DNA of 64,000 bases. Source: Glebionis coronaria (lineage: Eukaryota; Streptophyta; Magnoliopsida; Asterales; Asteraceae). The notes beneath the pieces were generated by a model that saw only the letters and a list, made by a program, of their open reading frames with translations, was not told where the DNA came from and searched no databases. Of the stretch, positions 43,936-55,649 are shown one piece after another. The DNA is taken from NCBI GenBank assembly GCA_025667525.1, contig CM046875.1, positions 286,582,140 to 286,646,139 of the forward strand, written 5' to 3'. The position numbers were made by a program, and so were the translations under genes. The stretch's first letter is position 1. Each line of letters opens with the position of its first letter.

Positions 43936-46250
43936 TTCTGCTGGAATGTATAGGAAGACTTTGGAATAATCAACTGGCTGTGCGTAAAAGAGTTAAGTGG
44001 TTGTGTCTTACTGACAGCTAGAAAATTTTAGCGACCATGGCTAACAATGCACATGCTTGTAAGCGTAGAAAATTTGCACAGATATTCCGATGGAAAATCA
44101 AGCTGAAGTATTCAGGAGCCTGAACATTACTGTACATAACTATGAATCGTAGCATGGTGTGCTGTTCATAGTCCATAATTAGGATAAAAAAATTCATCTC
44201 GTGTCTGTCCGAGGAAAATGCGTTACGTGGGAATACGAAAGGCGTCCTTCATGGTTAGGAATATATGAACTATGGTGAAAGAAATGAAAGTGACATCGGC
44301 AACATGACAGTTCTCACAGATGCGCTGATAATGGTATTGAAATTCTTGTGGCCTGATTAATACATGGCACAACAAATAGATGTACCCTTGGAGGGTACCC
44401 TGAATTTCTTAGAAATGTTCCATAAATAGACGTGAGTCATGTGTCTTGACTCGTGTCTTGAGAAATGTAAGCGTGACATATGTCTTGATTGGTATCTTGA
44501 CATGTGTCCTCAGAAAGTATACGTGAGACATGTGTCTTGACTGATGTCTTGACATGTGTCTCGAGATGTGAAACAATTAGAACTACAAATATTAGGTTAA
44601 TATGCCAGAATTGGCGGATCGGTTGGACTACTGATCATTTGTATGTCTGTTCACGTCTGCGGCCAGAGCCTCGGTTGCAATTTCTAGGATATTTTCTGTC
44701 ATGGTAGTGGTTACTATAGTCCTGTCTGTCAGTTCCGTGACGGCCATTCTCATGACCGTGATTCATGTAACTATTCAGCTGAGTGGCCGGCTGGTACCGG
44801 TTTGCACTCATATGGCTGACATAACAGCCGAATGACGTGTGACATGTAACTATGAATTAGGGACAATGATTGATTGGAATCATCTGATGGTGAAGCATCT
44901 TCTCGTCCAATTGCTTTGCTCCGACGCCTTTGTCTTCGTCTTTTAGGATCTCCAGGTTGTGAACAGCATCAGCATCAGCATCTCGTAGCGTCTCCCAACA
45001 TCAGCAGCGTCAACCTTCAGTAACATCTCCAAGCTATGAGCGGCATCGACAATCTTGTAGAATATCAGCAAGTGAACCTACGCCTGACATGATTTAAAAT
45101 CGACTAGCGAATACTCGTGAAGTATTGCAAGTGGAATACACATGGATTAAGGTACATGTAATACACATGAAATACGGTACGTGGAGTACACATGGAATAC
45201 ACATGAAATGATCGGTATGGGGTCGGTCATTTATCATGATTTAAGGAAGGTATAACGGTTGAACAGTTAGAAAAACCATCATGATAACCTGGCAGTATTA
45301 GCATAGACATCATTCTGGTTGCATAGAGAAACGCTAAAGTGTGGTTACACAAAATTCAACGATGATTTGCCTGACAACATGATCAATGAAAACCAACCAT
45401 GACTATCATGAAAGCATGATTTAAGAAATCTAACAATGTCTTGCAGGACAACGTAAATAACAAAAGAGGCGTGAAACATAATCAACATGAAGACGGAATT
45501 ATCATGAGGAAACATGAAACCATCTATTACGAAGAAGTGTATAACAAAATCAACATGAAACTGAAGTTAACCATGACAGTATGAAGGCATACTTGACATA
45601 AAAACATAATAACTTATGATGGGACATGAAAAATTTTTTTATGCCAATTTAAATCATGAGAAAAATTTTATGCAAGAAAACAGTGCATGAATGCGTAATG
45701 TAGTTTATAAAACCTTTATATGTGCGAGGGAACGCCTATGGGTCGGTTCCAAACAAAAGACATGGCGAGGGGACGCCTATGGGTCGGTCCCAAAGTTAAA
45801 AGTTTCGATAAAAGCACATGCGACTAAATAGGGCCAGTCCTGTACCAACCATTACTTAGTCAAAATTCCTGCAACAGATGACATATGGTATAAATGCATG
45901 AATGCATGAAACATAATAATTAAAAGTCATTGTCAAAACTTAACAGAAAAAAATTTTATGTGAAAATTATGAACTACTGGGGTCAGTCCACATCGTCACA
46001 GTTCACGAGGAACATCATGCATAGACAATGACACATAACTAAGTATGGATGACGGTTGTTCATTCCATATTAGTAAGACGATACTGGTGAAAACATCATG
46101 GTGAAAACAACAAGGTGCTGAAAACGTCATGGTTAAACAGAAAGGTGCTGAAAACGTCAATACGTGGAATAACAAGCGTTGACTTAGGAAGCTCCTGGTG
46201 ACTACCCACTAGTCACAGGTCGAGTTTTAGAGCCTACAGGTCGAAGCCTT
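43936..46250 (-). other. Tekay-2 interior upstream of RT, degraded gag region
   Basis: 2.3 kb with no frame I can support. It holds short repeats: GACATGTGTCTTGACT-type units (44430-44570), CATCAGCAT-type units (44960-45055), a duplicated ACGCCTATGGGTCGGT block (45734-45749 and 45775-45790), and a GGTGCTGAAAACGTCA pair (46113-46160). Presumably decayed gag and leader. Confidence 0.6.
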
Positions 46251-46263
46251 GGCTCTGATACCA
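46251..46263 (-). promoter_or_regulatory. Tekay-2 primer binding site (tRNA-iMet)
   Basis: Minus strand TGGTATCAGAGCC, four bases from the 5' LTR. Exact match to the canonical plant PBS. Confidence 0.93.
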
Positions 46264-46267
46264 TAAT

Positions 46268-49119
46268 TGTAACACCCCATTTTGATAAATGGAATGTCAC
46301 GCGTAATTATGGCGTGTCATCAAAGCATGCAAGGTAATATGTAGTAAAACATACATGACCATAGGGAAAACCGGAATCAAACATCGGTTCCCAAACATAA
46401 GCCCAAAACATAAGAAAGTAAATGAACTGAATGAAAGACTAAACAAGCATAAATATATGAAGGAAACAGGAGAAGAAGTCTATGGCAGCTTCCATCCTAT
46501 GCATGTCCTCCAAATGCTCGAGTCTTGGGTACCTGCCGTTTTGGGACATGGAAAGGAAAGTAACGGCTGAGCAAAACGCTCAGTGCACGGATATACAATA
46601 TAGCATGAAATAGGATAAGCATGTAACATATAACAGTGGAAGACTAAGTTCTGAGTAGACTGGTTAAGTATTGAGAAAACTGATTTTATAGTTTGAAAAG
46701 CCTTATGTTTATCTTATGAAAACTGTTTTAACATAAATATACCATAGCCCATATAGGTCATGAAAAGGTCACGTGCATGAATACTTGGAGGGGTGACCTC
46801 ATCATGCTGATTAGAGGGGATGCCTCTAATTAATATACTGGTCTGGGTAGGAGGGATCAACTCCTTGTGAAGGATGCAAGGCACACACCACATTCACCAT
46901 GAAATACTGAATAAAACATGTAACTAGGATGCACCCATACGCCCCACATGATATAATAATATGGCCAAAACTGAAAGGGACGCCACGAGCAATCACTCCG
47001 CCGTGGGGAAGTCATAACATTGGTGCCTCCAATGTTATGGTTATGGTACCTCCATAACTAGGTGAAATTGGTCATGATTGTATATGGCTATAGATTATGC
47101 TAATTAAACATAAGCAGTTCAAAACAATAAAACAAATACTGGGGAAAACAGTTGGCTGCATACGGGGAAATCCTGATAAGGAAAGAATGTCCATACTGAA
47201 AGGACGGGAATTCGTACCTCAAGTCCAGTGAATGAACAGAAGAAAGACTCCTACTTCTGGATCACTAAAGCTACATGAATACACACGTGTATAAGTATCG
47301 ATTCACTGATTACGTACTGGGTTTTATGTCTCATCTTAGCTTATTTTGTATGTTTTAGGTCATGGTTTACTGTTTAAAGCCTTAAACTGTGTTTATCTAG
47401 TATTCTGATTAATCTGATTAAGTATTACTGGTGTTTCATGTATTATTATACTTACTGTGTAATAATAAGTAACTTTCCAAAAAAAGCAGGTTTCCAAAAA
47501 TAGAAAGTTACCAAAAATAGAAAGTTTCCAAAAATAGAAAGTTTCCAAAAATAGAAAGTTTCCAAAAATAGAAAGTTTCCAAAAATAGAAAGTTTCCTAA
47601 AATAGAATTTACTGCTTAAAATAGATTAGTTTCTAAAAATAGAAAGTTTCCAAAAATAGATCAGCTGCCTTAATTAAACAAGTTTCCATATATAGAAGGT
47701 TTCCATAATTAGAATTAAGCTGGTTACATAAGCTAACATATAAGTCTAAGTGTTTATAAGCTTATCTCTTAAGTCATATGGTATAGTGTATAGTTTAATT
47801 ATTATTTCATGTATTTTAATTAAACTATAGGTTAAGCATTTTAATTAAAGTATAACATGTATTAATTAAAATGGAATAAAATACTTAGGTTAAAATGTGT
47901 ATCATTATGTATTAATAACATAACCTAAGTCATGTCTAAATTAATTAATTATAGGCATGTTTTAAATAATTAATTAATTATAACTTATAACATAAAAATA
48001 CTTAGGTTAAATTAATGTCATGTTAAACTAATAATTAAAATAACCTAAGTCATGATTTAATTAATATCTCAAGTTATTAATTAATTATATCCTAAGTTCA
48101 TAATTCATAAAAATTAACATGTAGCAAAAATCCTGATTTAACCAACGAACCATGAATCGGGCATGAACTCGACACCGTACCCCGAGCCAAACTCGGGGTA
48201 CGTGTGCCCCCTTGCTGCCGTGGGTCCCACATGAGCCAACCAAGACCAAAAATGGTCTTGGTGGTGGCGGTAATAAGCAAACCGAACCCCCCTCGGGTTG
48301 GTTACCCTATGCGGCCAAAACAAACACCCCTTTTATAACATCCTTTGATTTTAATTTATACCAAAACATGTTAGATCAATGTTTAATTATCATGTTTAAA
48401 TAAAAATAATGACATGTTCATAATAAAATCAAAGATTAAAAGAAATGAAAAAGAAAGGTTAAGAAATGATATACCAAACACGTGGATTGAAGAATGATGA
48501 ACAAACACGGTTTCTATCACTTGTTTTAATGTCAAAAATCAATCAACACCCTCCTATGGTGTTGATATGGGTGGCGGCACAAAAGAAGCCAAAGAGGAGG
48601 AGAGAAAACTCTTTTAGGGTTTTTGTTTATTTTCTTGAAAAAGTGAAATTGAAATGAAAAGTTACATAACCCCCCTTTTCTTGTAAAAAGTCCATGGGCT
48701 AAGCCCATTATGGTTGTTGTGCCGTGGGTATGGGGGCCCCACATGGGGTACCCGTACCTTTTCTCGTGTCCCAGTGTTTCGTGTTCGTTCGTGGTTAAAC
48801 GTGTTCGTGTCTGAAGCGTTTCTGTTTATTTTATCATGTAGTTATCGTAATCTTAACGCTCGTAATTATATTATAAGTATTTACGTAATTATTCTAGTTC
48901 GTATTTTAAATGGTGATCATGATTTAATTATGTTCACTTGACATATTTATTAACTGTTTATCATGAGTTCGTACGTAATCGATACTTATCCTGTCATACA
49001 CGTATGCACTTGCTTGATTATTAGCACATGAATGTGATCAATACTAAATAAGGTAAGTTTTAATCTAGGACGTACGATCTTAAGGGCACTATTCATGGTA
49101 AAAGCATGCGGGTTTTACA
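46268..49119 (-). repeat. Tekay-2 5' LTR (right)
   Basis: 2852 bp, the same length as the left copy, with about 17 substitutions between them. It ends GGGTTTTACA at the TSD. Confidence 0.95.
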
Positions 49120-52100
49120 GGTTCGAGGCTGGAGAATCCCAAATTTTTTTACACACACTTTTTTTTTTCTTTTTACCACTTGTGTTTAACAGTATCCTTA
49201 CTTACCCAAGCACATCACAATTTAAGTTCTATTCAAACACAACTCAAACACAACTCAACTTTGATTTAAAAAAAAAACAGATTCAACTTCCTTACTTTTC
49301 AAACCTCTCTATTTTTTATACTTCTTGATTCTTGCTAAAAGTTACACAATAAACTCCAAAATTTAAACTAAACACAATGAAACTTACTGATTTTGCAACT
49401 ATGATTCACCAACTTGACTTAAACGAGCAACCTTAACTTCCTTTTATCCTTGTTCACAGTGCATGACACAACACACTATGAATTATACGACTTTCCTTTG
49501 GTTGGCTGTTAATATATTATGGAACAAGGGGGGGGGGGGGCACCCTCACTTGCATTTTGCAAGTGAGGAGTCAAAACAGACACGAAGACAACCAATCAAA
49601 TACACAGATCAAGTGAACACGAATCAGAGTATACAATAAGAACATTCAAGCAGATAGATAATCAAATTTACCAACAACGTTAGTCGGCCAAGGCAACCAA
49701 AAACCAAACTAAGGCCAGATATAAAATTTATTAAACAGATGGTAATCAATGAACAGGACGGGTCGACTTTCTGATGGTCTGAGTGATAACAACAAATAGA
49801 AATGACTATGGCACCAAGTAGTGAGCGCTAGTTATAAAAAAACTTATCAAGCATTCCTACTAACACCTCGATTTTGGGAAACCGTCACTATTTGAGCAGT
49901 CACGCCAAATCAAATCCTGAATGAACAGGTACCTTAGAGATAAACCGAACAAATACAAGCCAGGATTCTCCTATTATCAAACAACGGACTAGGTTATGCT
50001 TTGACTGATGAACAGTGACCAACACTTATGTGCACTCTATCTTCCAAAGAACCAACTTTTAATTGAAATAACTCTCGCTAAAAAAAACTAAATCTAATTT
50101 ATACCTAAACAACACCAAACGCAGATTCTGAAATAATAAGTTCAACACTCCTTTGTTTGTTTTTACCTTTTCGGGTAATTTGGAAGTTAAAACATACTAT
50201 GACTAACCTTACAGCAAAGGGGGCAATTCAAACTTAAACTAAATATTACGTGACATTCAGAATTAAACGCAAGTCCCAACACTAGCTTGTATGTACAGAC
50301 TAGAAAATCAGAACCATAAAAGCCTGAATTAACTAACAGCAATGAACATTAAGCGTGAAATAATCAATACGAAAACATATTAAGCACTAAATGAGCAGAA
50401 CTTTGAACAAATAAGCACATAACCAATAGAAGTCAAGTAGCAAAATTAAGAGACACTAAACTGGTTATGCTTAGACCAACAGCATGCATGAGTTCAAACA
50501 AGTAGCTCCCCTTTTTTTTAAGGTTTACTACGTTTATCTATTTCCTTTCCACTTGTTTAGCTTTGAGTACACAGGCACACTAAATCACAACGAATAAATG
50601 CAAATACTAGGAGCAATTAAAATGAAAATCAAATTTAAACGAGTCAAACAAGCAAGAATTCACTCAAATCAAGGAACTAATGACGAAAATTAAAGAATTA
50701 CACAGGCACTCCTTACTTAATCCAAACTCATGGCATAATCACATAAACTACATTTAATTATGGCAGACTAATGAAAAATAAGAAAGAGAGGGAAAACGTA
50801 CGGCAAGAACGTACATCCACGCTCTCGGCTGTTTGAGCTTATGTACTCAGCGAAAACGAGTACAAGCTTCCAATCCTGCTAAGACTTATCAAACGTGAAC
50901 AATACAAGTAAAAATAACCCACAAAGTTAATTTTCTGAACTCTTTTTTTGATAAAAAGGAAGTGAAACCAAGTCTTGAGCTTTTACACCTCACGACTTTG
51001 GTACCCGTGTTATCTCACCCACTGATACTTGATAAAAATGATATCAGGTACCCTTGGTCGTGTAATAACCCGAATACAAAACCAATGCGGCTTAGCTAAA
51101 CCTCAATCTTTGACTGATGAACCTATGAAATTCTTTTTAACTTACTAAAATGTCACCTTCTTTGGAACTTGACACTATTTGAAAACCTTAAAATTCTTTA
51201 ACAACTTAACACTCTCAGATTACTTGAGACTAGTAAAAGAAAAAAAACAATTGGAATAAATTTTATAAAGTAATACTCCTGAATTAAACACAAACCCAAA
51301 TGATTATACTGAAAACAAAACAGAAATTAAAGATTGGAACTCGTTTTCTTCACAAACACTAAACCATAATTTTTCATTCATAAAAAAGATGGCTTTACAA
51401 GGAAGTGAACCACGAAAACAAGAACAGGAACTACAGCTAACGCCTACCATCCCTTTTATAAGGGTTACAAGATGGTTCTAGAAAATAAAAAAATAATCTA
51501 ACCCTAATCTTGAATGTCCAGAAATACCCTTTGAAGATTCAGATCAAATTCGAATATGATGGTCTTGATTCCTCAGTTTGAATTAATCTTGAAGCCATGT
51601 GATCTTTGTTTGGAGTTTTGTGATGGAAAGGATTTGATGAGATGATCCACGACGTTAAATCATTCTTCGGGGCAAAGCAATGATTTTGTTCGTTGATTTT
51701 CTGCCAGGCCTTTGTCTTGTTCTTCACTTTGAGACAACCCTTGAGCTGGGGTGGGGTCTGAGATGCATTCTAGGCGCGTGGGGATGGGTTATGATGAGAA
51801 TCAATCTAACACCCAAATCAATCACCCTTAATCTTTTTGGAATTAGGTTTTGGATTTTTAGGGTTTATCAAAGGCGAGGGAGAGTGTTGATCCAGTTTTG
51901 GGGGTGTTTGTTATTTTAACCGTGAGTTTTAATCAAAATAAAACAAAGGTTAATAAGGGTTTGGGCTAAAGAATGGGTAAAAGAGTGGGCTGGGGGTGGT
52001 TTGGTGGGCTAGAAGTGGGTAATTCAACATAAGTCCTTAATTTAACGCCCGTTATCTCATACTCAGTCCAAATATTTTGCAGTTTTAGTCCTTAGTCATG

Positions 52101-52508
52101 ACTCCATTAGTCCTTAAGTTAAATGGAAGGGCCTAATGTGTAATATCATAAACTTCAAGGCTGATTTTTGAATATCTTTAAACACAAAGGACCTTTCTTG
52201 TATAGTCATGAATTTTCAAAGACCAAAGTTGACAAATCTTCAAAGTAGGAGGACCAATCTTGTACAATCTTCAAATTTCAAGGGCATTTTTGCAAAATTC
52301 ATTCTTTGGGCCCGGTTCTTTATGCGACTTCGTTTCCCGTGTTCGTTTTTGCTTCATTCTTTTGATCTTTTGTCATTTTCTCAATATCCGTACCTAAAAT
52401 ACACAAGCAACAAACACAAGCATATATTTGGGTATTTCATGATATTTTATGCATTTTAAGCCCTATTTGGATGATGAGACTATGTATAAAAGCAGTCTCA
52501 TCACTTAC

Positions 52509-53429
52509 CCCGTTGGTATTACCGAAGATGTGTTCATTAAAGTTGGCACATTCACTTTTCCGGTCGACTTTGTCGTTGTTGATTATGAAATGGACCCTCG
52601 TATTCCATTAATACTTGGACGCCCATTTTTGAGAACCCGTAGAGCTTTAATAGATGTGGATAAATGTGAACTCATCTTAAGAGTCGGGGATGATGCACAA
52701 GTTTTTGAAATGGGGAAGCTTACAAGCAAATCCTATGGAAGAGAATCGGCGAATATGATTAATGTGCTCGATGATTTTGTCTTCTACAACAATCCTCTAT
52801 TCGATTCTTGCAATGATAATCCACTGTTTCTAGATGATGTGGATGATTCTCTCTCCAATTTGGAACCTTCACCCATATATGATTCTCCGCCGATCTTTGA
52901 TGCTTATGATGATGATTCTAGTTCCGATGGGGATGATTATGATGATTTTACTTCCGAGTATCCCGACATGCCCACTTATGATGATTTTGATGAGGCCGAT
53001 ACTCTTTCGAGTGATTCTTCTCATGATGAAGGTCCTCCGCCAACCATGCTTAATTCTACTTTGGATGACTACTCATTTGAGGAAGACTTTTCTACTTTTC
53101 TCAATACATACTTCCCTCATGAGAGTGATGCCCCTCCTTTGGACTTTGATGATTATGGTCTTCATCCTTCTACGGATTTGAAGAAAATTCTTTCAAAGGA
53201 GACGACACCAGACGACACCAACATCCGCAACACGTATGTTTTGACACCTCTTTGTCCATCTTCTGAGGACGAGGTTGTGCATTTTCTTAGCGGATGTTCT
53301 TCAAATTCTGCTGAGCCTGAGTGCTATTTTCCCCTAAAGGAAAGGGTGTTCGACCCCGGTATTGCACTTTTCAAGCCATCTCAGTATCCATCTGATGAAA
53401 TAAAAGAAAAAAATCTTTGGAACTTATGA
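52509..53429 (+). pseudogene. Athila-2 protease C-half and acidic tail ORF
   Basis: Continues the frame interrupted at 17142: PVGITEDVFIKVGTFTFPVDF, VVDYEMDPRIPLILGRPFLRTRRALIDVD (second half of the retropepsin). The next roughly 150 residues are strongly acidic (DDDSSSDGDDYDDF, DEADTLSSDSSHDEG). A more ordered tail follows (YVLTPLCPSSEDEVVHFL, SAEPECYFPLKERVFDPGI) and ends NLWNL-stop at 53429. No RT follows. Athila-1 has a shorter acidic linker at this place and then RT, so the tail replaces pol. This part is open over 300 codons. The tail's role is unknown. Confidence 0.85.
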
Positions 53430-55637
53430 AGATATGCTTGCACCTCTTCACCCTTGCTACCACCGTGCTCCATCTTTGCTTAAGGGAACCTTGCCTACTC
53501 TTCTTTGGCTTGCCTTGTTCGCCTTAAGCTTGTGTTATTTGATGGACAAAAACTATGTATTTGATCCCGGTGGATGTTTTTCAAGCTTCTTCCTATGCTA
53601 ATCAAGGTCGAGTCAGGCTCACGACTCGGTGAACAAAAATCAAGCGCTTTTTGGAAGTCAACCCAAGTATCTATCTTTTAGCTATCTTTATCCTAAGTGT
53701 AGGGGAGACCCGTTGGTATTTTCTATTTCCTCTCTTCTCATATTCAGGGATTCACGCTTTCAAAGATCCACTCTTGATGATTTTTGACGACCCGTGATTC
53801 CGCGTTCCCGTCTTCCCGGTTCTATCCTAAACTCTTTTTGATTCACTATTTTATATTTTCCAATATTAAAATAGGAATCTCTTTAGTTGTCTCTTCCTTA
53901 GCGAGATTTAAATAACGTGCACAATGTCCTAAGTGTAGGGGAGTTTACTCCCCCATGCTTAAACATTGAGGACAATGTTTATATCAAGTGTAGGGGGACT
54001 TCTATCGAAGTTAAGTGGCCTTGGCCATGTATTTGTCCTCATTTTAACCGGAAAATCAATTTTTCGACATTTTTCAAAATTTTTGATCTATTTTTGGCCT
54101 ATTAGTTTTTCTCTTGTGTTTAGTTATTTTCTTTCTTTACTAGAATAAATTTTAATAAAGTGGTTTTAGTTTTCAAACGTTGTGAATCTTTTGACTCAAC
54201 CCGAGTTTATTTATCTAAGTTTACTCTAGCTAGTATCCTTAACGTGTTTAAGTCAAGTTTTGCTAGGCTTTTATATAGGGAGCTTTAAAACACGAAAGTC
54301 TTAACTCTCACGGGTTAAGAACAAGAACTTTTCGCAAGTTCCTATAATTGATCCTAGAGAGTCGTTTATCAAGGGAACTTTAAAATGCGATTTCTAAACT
54401 TGAAAAAGTCCAAGAATTTGCAAGATCCTATAGATGACTCGAATACCCAAAACTTTGATTTAATAGGCTAAGCATCCACGAGTCTCATTCCTTGAGATTT
54501 TAAATTGTGGAGAACGAGAGATGATAGAGTCAATTATAAGTTTGGTATTCTTTCGTGAATTTATGTGAGTTAATTATAAGCCTATTCTCCCATCGCTTGC
54601 TAATAAATTTATCTGCAATAAATAAGGTTGTACGATTTGAAAAGTTACTTAGCTTCTAGCCCAAGATCGTTTAAAAGTTGCTCGGTATGGATTAGAGTTC
54701 ATAGCCAAGGCATAACTTATTGAAGCGGGATGCGAAGATTGGCGAGTCCGAAAAGGCCCTAACAAGGCATGAGGGCTACATTTTGTTGCTAAAGATCCAA
54801 AGTGATGTCAAGAATCATTTATCAAAAATCAATATGAAGGATCGAGACACACGACGAAAAGCAAAAACTCCCCAAAAGATCATGGAGAAGTCTATCCAAA
54901 AAGGCCCTAACAAGGTATGAGGATAAATAGATCCAAGTCCAAAAAGGAGGCGGATCGTTGTATATCAAAGTCCCAAAATAAAGATCGGAGAAGAATGAAG
55001 AAGTCGTGGTCCAAGTATGAAGAATCTCTCAAAACTTCAAGTGAAGAAATTCCTATTATGAAGAGAATACCATTATTTCATGAACGTCTCTCAAGATTTG
55101 AAGTATGAAGTCGCTGCCAAATATTGGTCCGAGAGAGGTCTCAAATCGCGAAGCGAGTTATGCCAAGATATGAACTTTATGAGGTCCCAAGAAGCAGTTT
55201 TAAAAGATTTTGTCCTTTAGCTAACTATTGATTAAATCGTCCCACTTTATTTTCAGCCTAATAAACTATCGAAATAAGTCAACAATGCATCCTCGTGATC
55301 ATTCAAGACAACAATAAAATATAAGAGATACACCTAGGAATAAGGGAGTCTAAGTAAATAATTGGCCCACATGAGTTCGTGTTAGTTTGCTAACTTATAA
55401 TAACAATGATCTCGTTTTTAAGCTTGGTTTGGAGAATGTGAAAACTTGAGGATGATGATCATTCATGACATTTCCAAATCCCTAAGGTATGTCTTTGATT
55501 TCTTTACCTACTTTTTTTCCTTTGAATGTTTATAATTTTCTATCTCTTTAATAAAGGCCAATATAGATTGATTATGATTGAAAATGTAAAACGTGCTTTG
55601 TAACTATTGCATTGAAGGAGGACATTTCAATGGTCAA
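53430..55637 (+). other. Athila-2 3' non-coding region
   Basis: 2.2 kb after the ORF. It contains the Athila 3' landmarks: a CGACTCGGTGAACAAAAATC stretch, the GCGCTTTTTGGAAGTCAACC post-pol motif (53647-53666), GAGGACAATGTTTAT (53969-53983), and three AAGTGTAGGGG PPT-like runs (53696, 53932, 53985). The small frames at 54720-55108 are Lys-rich and not supported by any recognised family. 55210-55640 is homologous to Athila-5 (63540-64000). Confidence 0.75.
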
Positions 55638-55649
55638 GTATAGGGGATT
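55638..55649 (+). promoter_or_regulatory. Athila-2 polypurine tract
   Basis: GTATAGGGGATT immediately before the 3' LTR, the same word family as in Athila-5. Confidence 0.88.

Larger units (their letters stand above)
39226..49119 (-). mobile_element. Tekay-2: chromovirus-like element, young LTRs and dead interior
   Basis: 9894 bp with two 2852-bp LTRs, iMet PBS and PPT, flanked by GGTTC. The LTRs show about 17 substitutions and no indels by my count (about 99.4% identity), so insertion is recent. The 4.2-kb interior has only scattered, stop-ridden remains of Ty3/gypsy RT and integrase and no usable gag. Tekay/Del affiliation is suggested by the LTR ends (TGTAAAACCC...GGGGTGTTACA) and the PBS. 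Confidence 0.9.
17143..52503 (-). mobile_element. Athila-3: full-structure Athila element, interrupted by two others
   Basis: Minus-strand element with 3' LTR (17143-21313), PPT, pol, protease, gag, leader, tRNA-Asp PBS and 5' LTR (29612-52503 including inserts), flanked by CTTAC. Stripped of Copia-2 and Tekay-2 it is about 16.6 kb, with two 4.17-kb LTRs and an 8.3-kb interior. It once encoded gag, protease, RT, RNase H and integrase in the autonomous Athila order, now broken by several stops and frameshifts. It is only distantly related to Athila-1 and Athila-2: LTR ends, gag start (MQTRSK) and 3' region all differ. Confidence 0.95.
29612..52503 (-). repeat. Athila-3 5' LTR (right), split into three pieces
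   Basis: Pieces at 29612-30324, 39144-39225 and 49125-52503 add up to 4174 bp and align in order with the left LTR (4171 bp). Copia-2 and Tekay-2 lie between them with their own TSDs. Differences from the left copy include G13 versus G7 at about 49528-49540 and many single-base changes and small indels. Confidence 0.94.

Noticed and set aside
54720..55108. Two small Lys-rich plus frames in the Athila-2 3' region as an env-like gene
   Set aside because: Short, no signal or transmembrane segment, and the homologous part of the other Athila elements is not open. No envelope-like gene is supported anywhere in the window.
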